Positions 26,701 through 37,816 of a stretch of DNA of 64,000 nucleotides are shown here, in pieces. Each line of letters starts with the position of its first letter. Positions within the stretch are counted from its first letter, which is position 1. Source of the stretch: Kudoa neothunni (lineage: Eukaryota; Cnidaria). A program made the position numbers and the translations under genes. The notes below the pieces were generated by a model. That model made no database searches. It had not been told where the DNA came from and saw only the letters and a program-made list of their open reading frames with translations. The stretch lies in NCBI GenBank assembly GCA_964304625.1, contig OZ199838.1:16740001-16804000 (forward strand). The letters are read 5' to 3'.

Positions 26701-27305
26701 AATGTCTTAAGTAAGGTTAGCTTTTTTCTCAGAAGTTTGCCAGCCGGTTTGGTAGAAGCGGAAAAGTTATAACACACTGAATTCCAACCAAAACCAAGCA
26801 GACTTTACGAAGAAATATAACTTCAATACATTATTTTTTCAACATTCTCGGTCTTATTGTCTAATCAGTTCCGCTTTACCAACTAGGTATCATTATTATA
26901 TACATACGTTGATCTAGAATCAGCTACAAGAAAAAACTTAATATAATATTTGGCCGGTTTCCTAGTTAAGTATGGCTTGAAGGGACAACCGCATCTAAAA
27001 AACTAGTTGTTTATCAATACGCACATCCTCCAATGAGGGAAACTACGTGTAAACAAATCACTCCAAATAATCCGGAAATCTCGAATTTAGCAATAACTGT
27101 CAGACTCTTTCTGCAACTCTCGATTTCGAGTTATTAGGCCACCAAAATATTCTTTGTAATTTTTCTGAACCTATAAAAAAGGACCTGATAAATTTGTTGG
27201 TCGTCATCAACTTCAAATCACTCTAAAATAAGTTCTTGTAGATGTTTATGCGGTCATTGGCAGTACAAATCCAACATAACATTCTATTTCAGTTGCGTTA
27301 AAGCT
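23790..27305. other. Intergenic, no gene seen
   Basis: Long AT-rich stretch with no supported gene. At 24240-24258 the imperfect palindrome TCACGTGATGCACACGTGA has two CACGTG-like E-boxes, about 490 bp upstream of LENG8. The open frame at 26530-26772 has no recognisable domain. Confidence 0.5.
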
Positions 27306-27313
27306 ATCCAAAC

Positions 27314-28179
27314 CAGGGGTTTTCAATCTTTTTGGAATTGGGGATCCCCCCACAAACTCAAATTATCTTGTAGATTCCTATGTATATTTTGAGTAAATTG
27401 TAAACAAGTCAAATACAAATTTGTATGAAAAAATTTTCATGCATACATTTACAAAAACTAAAATATAATATCCTTAAGGTTAATTCGACATCGCCATGAA
27501 CTTAGACAACATGCATTCGTAAATGGAAAGCTATAATGAGTGTCTATATCTTTTCGGTGTTGTGGATCCCCTAGGCTAGAGGCAGGGGTCGGGAATCTTT
27601 TTGCCGAGAGAGCCAGCCACAAAGGTCACGTATTATTTAAACACTAACTCTATGAGAGCCAAACAAAATGTTTTAAAACTAAAAATAGAAGTAAATGTGC
27701 GGTTTTATACAATTCCAACACTTTAAAATATAAAAAGTCATCAAATGCTGTTTAATAGAATTGTTACACTATTACTAATCAATGAAGAACTTTTCTCATC
27801 ATCAATGCGACTTCCGGTTTTGCATATGACTTTGTAATGTGGTTGATACGCGGTAAGATTAAACTTCATGCAGGCGTTGAGACTTGAATCCGTTAAACGT
27901 GATTGTACTTTGGTCTTCATGGCTTTTAGATGAGGAAAGACTGCTCACATGCATACGTAGAGTCAAACATTGCCAATTATGGCGATACTCACGAGCTGCA
28001 GTGTGTGAAACAGTAGGTAACCTATTTTCCGTAGTGAAGATTTCGCATATTCGCAAAGAAGTTTAACGAAACATTATTTTAAATTGGAAATCTGTCTGCG
28101 AGCCATAGGTTCTCGGCCCCTGCCCTGGGCAAATTTCTCGCACCCTGGGTAGTCGCGGATTACCGATTGAAAACCTTTA
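27314..28179. mobile_element. hAT element with a second hAT inserted in it
   Basis: The left end is CAGGGGTTTTCAATCTTTTT; the right end, reverse-complemented, is TAAAGGTTTTCAATCGG, sharing GGTTTTCAATC. Flanks are ATCCAAAC (27306-27313) and ATCTAAAC (28180-28187), 7 of 8 identical, as expected for an 8-bp hAT target duplication. Most of the interior is a different hAT remnant (27583-28122). Confidence 0.65.
27583..28122 (-). mobile_element. Internally deleted hAT with transposase C-terminal fragment
   Basis: Ends are CAGGGGTCGGGAATCTTTTT and, on the other strand, CAGGGGCCGAGAACCTATGG, an imperfect hAT-type inverted repeat. On the minus strand, about 27985-27780, the frame reads AMFDSTYACEQSFPHLKAMK then TKVQSRLTDSSLNACMKFNL. 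This is the hAT C-terminal dimerisation region (S-T-Y-xCE-xxFxxxK...RLTDxxL). The rest of the transposase is gone. Flanking 8-mers do not match, so this may be an eroded insertion into the surrounding element. Confidence 0.7.
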
Positions 28180-28621
28180 ATCTAAACTATCGCCAAAATG
28201 ACTTTCACCAAATAAATTTTCAAATTTTAGGATTAGATCATCAACTTTCGAATTATTAAATAGCCGATAAGTGTTATCTAGATCAACCACCCCAAATAAA
28301 ACAAAGAGGTGACATCAAGGAGATGGTTCAGTATATTTTTGAATCCAGATCATCAAAACCGTAGCGAATATCACAATAGTGGCACGATAAACTTATAATT
28401 TGAACAATTATGAATGCGTTATTTCCGCATTATCACTAATATAATATTATTTATTCAATGTGATATCGATAAAATTTTCTTTAATTTTAATTATGTATAT
28501 TATTTTATATTTTCAAAATCTCAATAAAAAATCCATATTCATCCCATAATCCATTTGTATTTAAAAAGTTTTTTGTTTTAATTATATCTATTTATTTTTC
28601 AAATAAGGATATGTTTGCTTT

Positions 28622-28629
28622 ATCTAAAG
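28622..28629. repeat. Target-site duplication ATCTAAAG, left copy
   Basis: Perfect 8-bp match to 29138-29145, directly flanking the miniature hAT at 28630-29137. Confidence 0.85.
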
Positions 28630-29137
28630 CAAGGATCGGCAACCTACGTCCCGTCAGTCATATCTATCCGACCCTCCATGCATTGATTGGCATGCAAATT
28701 TTCCTTAATATCTAGAATTCCTAAATGATTTTTAAATTTTTTCTAGATCGTTTTTCCAAATGTTAATATGTCGTCGATACAAACATTTTAGCAGACTAAA
28801 ATTCATTTTCATTAAATCGGAATACCGGAATAAATATGACCGTTAAAATTATTTCTATAAAAGTAAAAAATATTTTTAAAAAGACATATAGGTATATCTC
28901 ATGTTATTTGACATCGCCCAATAAATCGTTCCTTCACAAGTTAAGCACGAGTTGATTACATTGGAAGTGAAAATTATTAAAATATACTATTTTTGATTTG
29001 ACTTACTTTTCTAAATTCTTATTTACAAATTTTAATTATGAATAATTTCAAACTTGTATAAATTAATTTTAATACGACCCGCATTAGAATTAGGGTATGT
29101 CTGTTCGGTCGTCATTCAACAAGGTTGCCTACCCCTG
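28630..29137. mobile_element. Miniature non-autonomous hAT, family copy A
   Basis: 508 bp. The left end is CAAGGATCGGCAACCTACG and the right end, reverse-complemented, is CAGGGGTAGGCAACCTTG, a typical hAT inverted repeat. It is flanked by the perfect duplication ATCTAAAG. It has no coding sequence. The interior matches the element at 42725-43220 in opposite orientation, for example ATTCATTTTCATTAAATC here and, reverse-complemented there, ATTCATTTTGATTAAAGC. This defines a family with at least two copies in the window. Confidence 0.85.
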
Positions 29138-29145
29138 ATCTAAAG
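29138..29145. repeat. Target-site duplication ATCTAAAG, right copy
   Basis: Second copy of the 8-bp duplication bounding the miniature hAT. Confidence 0.85.
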
Positions 29146-31543
29146 ATTTCTACAATACAGAAGATTACCTGAAGCTATACTAAAATAAAAATACATTAGG
29201 GTATCGATATAGGGTAGTCGAGATTTTTTTTAAATTTTTGTAATTAACACTGTAACCTCTTCGATGTAAATAGTCTTCTACTTAGCGTCATACCCAAAAA
29301 TACGAAATAACATTTAAAAACAAATTTTTTGTAAAATTCGGTGTCTTGCTATTGGGCAGTGGTTTCTTCAAATCTTAATTCGATTAATCTGCTAAATTAC
29401 ACATTCGAACATTCGGTACAGTGGAAGATGAAAGAAATTTTGATAAAAAAATGTAACTATTCAATATTCCGATTCGATTACCACAATATCATATGCCAAA
29501 AAATTATTCTATAGCGCGAGAGGATATCATGAATTCCAATGTTGTTTCTCACAGTAAAGGAATTATAAATAAAAAATGCATCCAACTTCAAATTGCGTTA
29601 TATGACCGGATTGTATCAGAACACCAAAAAAGACAAATATTCTAGAGTTTTTGTCACTGAGAGAGCCAAACTTTTTGCTGATGAGCTTAAATCACTGGTT
29701 TAAATGGAACAGGAGGTTCCCACGAAAATTTTAAGATACGCTGTTGTTTAAAAATTCACTCTTCGCGGAGAAGGGGGGGGGGTAGTTGATGATAATATTG
29801 TTAATGATTATGTGATCAAATTTTATTAGGTAAAACGTAGATATGAAAAAGAAAACATATTAAATCTCGGTGGGGCCGCTCTTTCCTAAAATCAATGCGC
29901 TCAACGAACATATGATATAAAGAAGGAGTTGAATTAAAAGGAAATGGAATAATCAAAAAACCTGTAAAATAATTATAGAGTGCTTAATTTATAAATATAC
30001 AATTTCCACATGGTATCATTGGTAAATTTAAAGAGAGCCCTTGTTTTAAAGGAATTTATAAATTTTCTGTTGAATATTAACGATCAAAAAAATGGTTCGA
30101 TGTCTTCAACTCTTCTTGATATTTTGAAAACTCTTGATCTAAAGTTCGCATATTATTAAATCGATAATGTGACATCATTAATTTAATAATACAAACAAGA
30201 GAGATCATTTTTTCGTTCAAAAATAAAAAATTTATTCGAATGGCGCAATCGCGAACTATCGACATTAGGCAGTAAAAGCTCAATCCCGATTTAATGCGCA
30301 ATATCGAGACCGTACTGAAATCGTTTATGTTTATGTAATGGCCTTATAAGTCGCGCAAAGTCGAAATACTGCCCATCTTGTTCAGAAGGTTAGTTAGGAT
30401 GATCCTTAATTCTGAGCCCAAATCGAATACAAATACACCTTCTTAAAACTCATGTTGTAGATAACAGTTGTTTCGTGGTCATTTCCTGCTAGTAGCAGAC
30501 ATAAATTGTGTGATTTTTGCGAAATAAAAAACCTCCATAAGTTGTTTGATGAATATTATAAAAAATAAATGGCGCGCACAACATAAAGCACACCGACCTA
30601 GTCGGTAGTTTAGTTATGAATCCTGTCCTGTCTCAAAGTACCACCTCGTTGTCGCCGACCCCTAATACACTTGCTATTATTTAGAAATATCATTACTGAA
30701 AAGAATTAGAGCTTTTATGTGAAAATTAATTCCTACAATATACCATAAACCATAATAGCCCTAAAAAATAAATGCCGAATAAAAATTGGCGAAATCTACC
30801 ACGTAAATTCAGAAAAACTATCTCAAATGTAAAAAACTGATAAGATCATCGAGAATATTCGCAAAGATAGCAATTATTTAACCTGTCAATCTAGATTAGT
30901 CTATCTTAAGGCAGGTTGTAGTGATTAAATTCGGCTATGAAATAAGATGGGATCATCACCATTCCGCAGCTGCATCATAAGTAATGGCAAACATAATTTC
31001 ATTATAGAGCATCAAATATTAATAGTTATGTGATATCCACGTATGAGCATAAACCGATGAACACATTTGAGGATATTTCTGTTAGTAGGATGGATAATCC
31101 TTATTTGATTTAGGTTGATAGTTAGATGGACTAACGACTAATTGATAATGGATCAATCTGTTATATAACTATGTATATTATGTGATCGGCGTTGTCAGGA
31201 AGAAGCAGCACATCCCACAGGGGAAGCTTCAATGTTCAAAGAAATATGCGCAACTCTTAAATGCACATACTGAAATCTCTTTGTATTCTTCCTTCAGCCG
31301 TTTACAAACTGGTTAATGGAGATATGAAATCAATTTTTACGATTCGAAATAATTCACTAATAGAATAGCCCAAAATTGTTTATACATTCGAACGAAATCT
31401 AGGAATAGCTATTGGTGAGGATTAGTACGGATTAAGATAATTCGTATTGCAAATTGGCCGAACATTATTAAAACTGTGAAGGATTTTTGTTCTTGTAGGG
31501 CAAAGATTGTTAAAAGTGTCAATTTTTAATCGACCGAAATATA
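29146..31543. other. Intergenic, no gene seen
   Basis: AT-rich sequence with a G10 run near 29767-29776. A fragment near 29660 (GAGAGAGCCAAACTTTTTGC) resembles the terminal part of the hAT at 27583 and may be a scrap of that family. No host exon was found. Confidence 0.5.
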
Positions 31544-33242
31544 ATGAATAAAGATAAATTGAAAGCAAAGTTTAGAAAAGTAAAGCAGATTTTAGGCGAG
31601 AAAACTGGCCACATCAAACAGTAATCATTCGTTTGAATATGGTTTATATGTGAAATATTAATATGAATGCGTTGTTGATGTAGATCGGAAAAAACCACTA
31701 TTTTGGGTGGTGATTATTCGAAAATTAATGTCAATTATCAAGCTTTCAAAAGTGCAATAAAAACCACAGTGAAACATTTGATCTTTTTGCTTAGTGTTGA
31801 TTGTTATAGAGAAGAAAAAAAAGTAATAATCCCAACCTAAGAAACTAAATATATTATTGATTGTATAGATCAGTCATCGAAAACAACTGGCTTACACTAT
31901 CGAAAATGAATTACGTGAAATGGACAATCCCTATCTAAGGTATTTTTTGTTCATGGGATGTAGGAGAGGATTGTTCACCTAATAACTCGTAGCGCTATTC
32001 TATCAAATACAGCATCATGCTTGAAGGATATCGACGCCCAAACTCTAGAACTTGATAGCGGTATCGAAGATGAAGCTGTGATACCATTGAAACAATTTTT
32101 GGAGTTGTTTGATGCGTTGGACAAATGCAAACGAGAATTAGAAGATGAAAGAATCAATATTGATGAGTGCAAAATGAGGCTGATTTCTATAAAGAAAACT
32201 GCTGCTACTTCGGGAAGTGTTGGACCACAGACAATCGATAAAATAAAAAATGTCGAGAATGAATTTATGGATTCAAGCGAGCGCTTCGACAACAAACAAG
32301 AAATGATGGCTATCGAATTGTTGAATTTCCTAGCCAAATGCCCCTCTATTGCAGATGTGTACATTAAGTTGATGATTCTGGAAAGTTGTAAACACAAAAA
32401 TAACATCAACTCACTTCAAGGCTTTATCACCGAAATCAATGAGATTCTTAGCACATTCTCATTTGAGCCGGTTTTCGGTATGACTCTTACCGATCTCAGC
32501 AGCAAATATGGTCAAGAGATATCTGTGGTTATTGAGTGTTTTTTGAAATTCCTGATTAGAAATGATTGTTTCGAAACTACAGTAATAGATTGATTTTTGT
32601 TAATTGACTTAAAAATTAATGTATATTTTCGAATTGTTTAGGGACTTTTTCGTATAGGAAGTGAAGGTCAAAAAATTAAACAACTCAAAAACGAACTTAA
32701 CAATGGAACCTTTGATTTGTCTGCGTACAGCGAGGATCTACACACAATTTGTGGTAGGTTTTGAAATGATTTCTGATGTGGGTTATATGTTGAATATTGA
32801 TGCTTTGTAGGAACACTTAAGCTGTATTTGTACGAACTTCCCGAACCTTTATTTCCAGTCGAATTTGGAGATGAAATGGTTGAAATTGCGGCGTAATTCA
32901 ATTTACCCCAACCACATTTAATACAATAATTTCACATTTAGTATGGAAAAACTCGATCGTGTATTGGCTATTAACAGACTTCTTAAAGATATCCCCTCCA
33001 TCAACACAACCAATCTACTCTACCTGGTTTCTTTTTTCGCTGTTATGGCTGAACACGAAGAAACCACGAGAATGTCACCCAACAGTATTGCAATCGTTGT
33101 CGCTCCAAATCTTTTACACACTTTTGACATCAGCAAAGCTATGGCTTACACCCAAGCTGCCACTGTCATTTTTACCGATCTTATCAACAATTTTGAACTT
33201 TTATATCCTGAACTCGCTTCAAACAACGAATTTAAAACCTAA
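31544..33242 (+). CDS. ARHGAP17/44-like: BAR-RhoGAP protein, RICH1/RICH2/nadrin family
   Basis: About seven exons, roughly 455 residues. The N-terminal helical part (MNKDKLKAKFRKVKQILGEK, then GDYSKINVNYQAFKSAIKTT and ISHRKQLAYTIENELREMDN) follows the BAR-domain layout of RICH proteins and continues to about residue 300. The RhoGAP domain starts at FGMTLTDLSSKYGQEISVVI; the catalytic arginine is in TGLFRIGSEGQKIKQLK. Then GTLKLYLYELPEPLFP, TNLLYLVSFFAVMAEHEE, TRMSPNSIAIVVAPNLL (the conserved K/R..M..xNLA..xxPNLL block) and the C-terminus LASNNEFKT. Family members bind curved membrane through BAR and switch off Rac/Cdc42. The long Pro-rich SH3-binding tail of vertebrate RICH1 is absent: the stop comes directly after the GAP domain. 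AATAAA follows at 33431. Confidence 0.87.
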
Positions 33243-33430
33243 TAACATAATTTATCTAAGATTAACCACGTTTATATGGTTGTACCCATTTTTTCCAGTT
33301 ACTCTGGATTGGTTGGTTTTCCCCCTGATTTTATCAAATGGTGTTTCCCCATTTGTTGGGTTTTTCATTTCATCACATTATGCTTTATAATATTGTATTC
33401 ACGGTTTTTTATTTTTGCCTGCGAAATGAC

Positions 33431-33436
33431 AATAAA
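33431..33436 (+). promoter_or_regulatory. Polyadenylation signal of the BAR-RhoGAP gene
   Basis: AATAAA about 190 bp after the stop, followed by two overlapping AATAAA hexamers near 33450-33460. Confidence 0.45.
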
Positions 33437-33469
33437 ATTAATATTATTCAATAAATAAATAAATTAATT

Positions 33470-36400
33470 AATTTAGCTAACCAAGAGTTAAATAATCGAA
33501 ATACAGTGGGGATGGGTGGTAGTTTGTAATCCCATTAGGACCAAGAAAAAATGCTGTAAATCAACTATAATCATAAATTATTTCGAAGGAAATTACTCAG
33601 TTGTAGTAATATTTTTAAGTTTTCTGGCAATTATATTGTATACTTCTCGTTTAATATCCGTTTGATGGTTATAACTATTTCAACCGTGATATTTAAAATA
33701 ATTTCTTAATCAGACAAATGATAGAGGTAATTTTGAATGGAATAATTCGTTGTTTTCTATCGTCAAATTTACGAAACTTTTCATCTCTGTGACAGTTACC
33801 ATCACTTATAAAATCACTAGTATTGGCGTCGTTTTCGATATTGTTTCTGCCCCATACCTTCGCTGTTTTTTAAAAACTTTATTATTTCATATTTCTATTT
33901 TAATGTCCTAACTCAATTTTTATTTCTGTCCCCCATTTCGCCACCAATCGAATACAAAAATATCAACTCACCTGAAAAGTTACGGACCACACGTCACTAC
34001 GAAATAATCCATAAAAAACATAATTAATTTAAAATATTTTATATTCATAATGGTCAAATAAATGATTTTAAATAGTTTGGGAGATAAATGACTCATCGTA
34101 ATCTTATATGTAAGTTAATTTTGTAACATTTTCTCAAATTACGAACTACACGTCACCCATTGTATAATGGCAGATAAAATATGGTACTGTCTTTATGTAA
34201 CGTTTTCGTTCAGATAGCCAAACATTAACTCCTCAGTGAGTTCTTTTGATCTTAGGAAGTTACTTATTTCTCAATAATAATAGTAGATAATGGTTTTAAA
34301 TAATACTAAAGGCATAAAATGTAGATTCAAATATAATGAGGAAATATGCTTATTATAGGTCTTGAAGAATAAAAGGTATATTTGTGTTGAGCAAAAAAAA
34401 ATCTTTCTTAAATTACTCACTGACTCTATTTAAAATGATATTTATGGTTATATCACTGTATTTCTCACCATGGAAACGGCGAGGATGATGTTAAGCCGAA
34501 ATGCTCAAAAAATCAACCCTTTAAGCTTTTGGGGTAATATCATTTGACGCTGATTATTTATTTATAATTTATTAACCTAAATATGCAAGCGAAAGTTGAT
34601 TTTTGCTTATGATAAAAGGGAATATTTAAGTCGAGCTCAATTTCGTACGTTATATGTGACTTGATGGTAAATTTTAAATTATTCTTTTAATTACTTCAAT
34701 GACTGAGAAAATTAAGTTATTTTAATATCATGATAAATTATCTTGAAAGAACTAAATTATATTAAACTTTCCGTCTGTTTCGATAAAATTATTTGCATAA
34801 GAAAATGTATTAACGACAAAAAGACCATCTTTTAGAATTTTTAAAACAATTAGAGAGACTTGAGTTTTAAATCTTGCATATATTTAATTTTTAATGTATC
34901 AAAATTTAGAACAAATGAAAGCGATTATTCGCTTTCGAGAGGGAGAAATTTAATTTATTAATAAAAGAAATCACGTTAAATAGACCCTGTTATGCTAATA
35001 ATTAATCATTTGAATATGCATCATAGAACACCATATTACACTACAAAATTTTAATAAGAACACATGATCATTAAGGTATAAAATGTTATATTAAAAATCT
35101 TAGCTTGAATAATGGAATATATTATATAATTTGTAATAAAAATAGAAACTTAAATAATATAATTTTAAATACATTATAAAAATTATATGTTATTACATTT
35201 AACATGATTAAATTAAACATGTTAAATGTGACGTTTATGGCGTGTGACGGCGAAGGTGGGCGAGCTTGAGTTATAGTTTGAGATTCATAGGTCTTGGCGC
35301 AAGGCGAGGGAGGTTTGCGTTAACGTAGCATATTTGAGTGTCAGGTGCTGGGATCGATTGCAGTACTTTGAGGTGCGATTTTTTATTTACATCAGAGATC
35401 TCATATTATGTGGATTGTTGGGTCGGAGAATAAACATGCAACGACGAGACAATATTTATAATTAAGATATGAATTTGTTTATCGTCAAGTATTAAATATT
35501 GTTACTAATCCACCCCAAGATTAGCATTGGTGACATTAACAAATAATCCATTGTATACGGCGGCGATATCTTTCGATATTGGTCGGTTATTTAATAAATT
35601 ATTTTTGTCTCGGCTTCAGCTACTAATGTAACAAATATATTTACATAATCATAAAATGATCGAAATATCACAAAATTAGATTTCTCTCTAAAAACAAGAT
35701 AATGTTGAACATTAGGAATTATGCGATACCAAATCTCTATTGCATTTCCTCAAGCTCGTTTCTCCTTCGCACAAACTATCATTAATTCTTAAATCATTCT
35801 ATAATTTAAAATTTTGTTAAAAATAAAAAATTATCAGATCGCGTAATTTATTAAAATAATTTTCATAAAAATTATTTATTGCTGCTGAATATTATTTTAA
35901 ATACCAATAACAATAAATGTTTGTTGTAGATGATTATCTTCTAATATAAAATTAATAAATGATAATTCTTTAATTTAATCATTAAAGTGAACTAATTAAG
36001 TTGAATAATTTTTCGATCTATTTATACATTAGGCCGGTAATCCGAAAACATCACGGTCAAAAAAGCCACTACTGAATGTTAAATAGAAAGAACAATTTAT
36101 TAGATAATTCAAGTTTAAACCCCCAAGTGTAGTTGTGACCGTAATTAACTATTTATTAATCTAAAGAATGTAGCCATAGTTCGGAAATAATTCTATTTTA
36201 CCAATAAAAAATATAAAACGTATTTATAATTACAAAAATAACTCAAAAGGATTAAAAATGGAGGTCTCACAAGCTTACATGGTTACATGGGATTTTAAAT
36301 TGAATTCATTGTTGACAATGAATTTATATAATCTTAATCAATTGACACTATTGGTATTTTAGAAAAATAGAAATTATATTATCAAAATCTTAAATGTTCG

Positions 36401-36880
36401 TCATAAATTCCATCTTTTTGTAGAAATTTTGGACCACCCGAATTGAAGCCTTAAAAGTCACTAACCAGACAACAAGACGTCACACAACTTACAAGCGAAA
36501 GGTTGCCAACCCCTTGGTTTATGTTATTATTATCTAATCTTAAAATCTAATCTCATACACCATTAAAATCATTATTGATCCTCATAACTCCCATTTATTT
36601 ATAGCTCACATATACCTTGAATTTTTTAATAATTGTTTTCAAACGACAGCTATTTACTTAGTGGTTTAAATACTGAACTACTGTCAAATCCACATATAAA
36701 GTTTTAAAATTAAGTCTGAATATTAGATCATTCTTTTTAAATTATTTGTAAACACTTAAAACATAGCTGAAAGTTTCATTATTCGATTAGAAAAATAAAA
36801 TCACTCCAAAAAACAGTGAATATAACAACATAATAGATAATTATAATAATAGTGCGGCTATTTAGACTGGTTGTCATCAA
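33470..36880. other. Intergenic with a GC-richer island
   Basis: AT-rich overall. At about 35225-35385 base composition rises sharply (GGCGTGTGACGGCGAAGGTG, GCGCAAGGCGAGGGAGG), and the island includes GGGATCGATTGCAG, loosely like a Pol III box B. No tRNA cloverleaf could be folded by eye. Near 36500 the string AGGTTGCCAACCCCTTG looks like the right end of a hAT element whose left end was not identified. Confidence 0.45.
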
Positions 36881-36887
36881 CGTTTAG

Positions 36888-37673
36888 TTAGGATTTTCCT
36901 AAAACACAATCAAAATTAGGTTGAAATAAGATCAATACGTTTTGTGGGTTTGGAGTTATAATTTTTTTCTTCCTATAACTTCTTTTGGGCGTACATTTTT
37001 TTACTTTTCCACAGTTTGAAGTCAAATGACAAGTTAGGTTGTTTAAAAGACCACTGATATTGGTGAGATTAGAGGAAATATTCATTAACTCAACGTAAGT
37101 CGAAGCGGTGGAAAAGTCAAAAGTTTGGTTTTGCCAGTTTCCCCCAAACTTAACGTTATTCTTTAAATGCGCTTTAATTGATTGTTGCAAATGATTCGAT
37201 AATATTTCCATTTTTTGTTCAACAATTTTATTCATTTTGTAAAGTAGACGACATTCGTCAAAAGAATGTGTGATAGGAATTGCGGCTCTAGTTGGTGGTG
37301 GATCAGGGTAGATATCTTGTAAAGGGGGTGTAGATTTTTCGCAGGGCTCTGTTTTTGTTTGAGTAGAATAATCATTTTTGCCCAAAGAAGTGGTATTAGA
37401 AAGCACTGGTAAATAGTTGTTATTTGTAGCCGAATGTTTATCACTGGTTTTTCCATCGATAACAATAGTGGATATTTGTCTATTGAGTTCATTCTTTGGC
37501 ATATTGTTTGGTGCATTATTACCAGTAACTTCATGATTACAATTGGAACCATAAGGTTCCACTACAAGGGGTTGTGAATTGCAGTTAAAATTGTTCTCTA
37601 TTGAAGAAAACCTTCGTTTCTGCAAAAGATACTGACTCATATTTGAAGAGGTAGACGTTTTAGGTGGTAACAT
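36888..37673 (-). CDS. Orphan Asn/Ser-rich protein directly downstream of EDC4
   Basis: Not recognised. A single open exon of 261 codons on the minus strand. The frame stays open to 37754, but ATG at 37673 (MLPPKTSTSSNMSQYLLQKR) follows a good acceptor (ACCGAAAACAG). The first half is polar and low in complexity (Asn, Ser, Thr, Pro). The second half contains a probable helix (HSFDECRLLYKMNKIVEQKM...), a segment rich in N-x-S/T (MNISSNLTNISGLLNNLT) and a basic end CTPKRSYRKKKI, which could be a nuclear signal. It begins only about 145 bp after the EDC4 stop on the same strand, with no AATAAA between. It could share the EDC4 transcript, be a trans-spliced downstream cistron, or be an independent gene. 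Confidence 0.5.
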   Translation of the reverse strand: MLPPKTSTSSNMSQYLLQKRRFSSIENNFNCNSQPLVVEPYGSNCNHEVTGNNAPNNMPKNELNRQISTIVIDGKTSDKHSATNNNYLPVLSNTTSLGKNDYSTQTKTEPCEKSTPPLQDIYPDPPPTRAAIPITHSFDECRLLYKMNKIVEQKMEILSNHLQQSIKAHLKNNVKFGGNWQNQTFDFSTASTYVELMNISSNLTNISGLLNNLTCHLTSNCGKVKKCTPKRSYRKKKIITPNPQNVLILFQPNFDCVLGKS

Positions 37674-37816
37674 AGACTTATTGTTACAGCTCACTGTTTT
37701 CGGTTCGAAACAAAATAACAAGTTAATTGGAAGCGCGTGAAATAAAAAGCACATATAACCATTATAAAAACAACATAATGACCAGAAAACAATTAATGAG
37801 TAATTGATGTAATCGA

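Noticed and set aside
26530-26772. 80-residue open frame as a gene
   Set aside because: No recognisable domain, no supporting splice partners and hydrophobic AT-driven composition.
28100-28140. Target duplication for the inner hAT (27583-28122)
   Set aside because: Flanking 8-mers GCTAGAGG and CCCTGGGC do not match, so no duplication is claimed.
35225-35385. tRNA gene
   Set aside because: A box-B-like string exists, but no acceptor stem or anticodon arm could be paired by eye.
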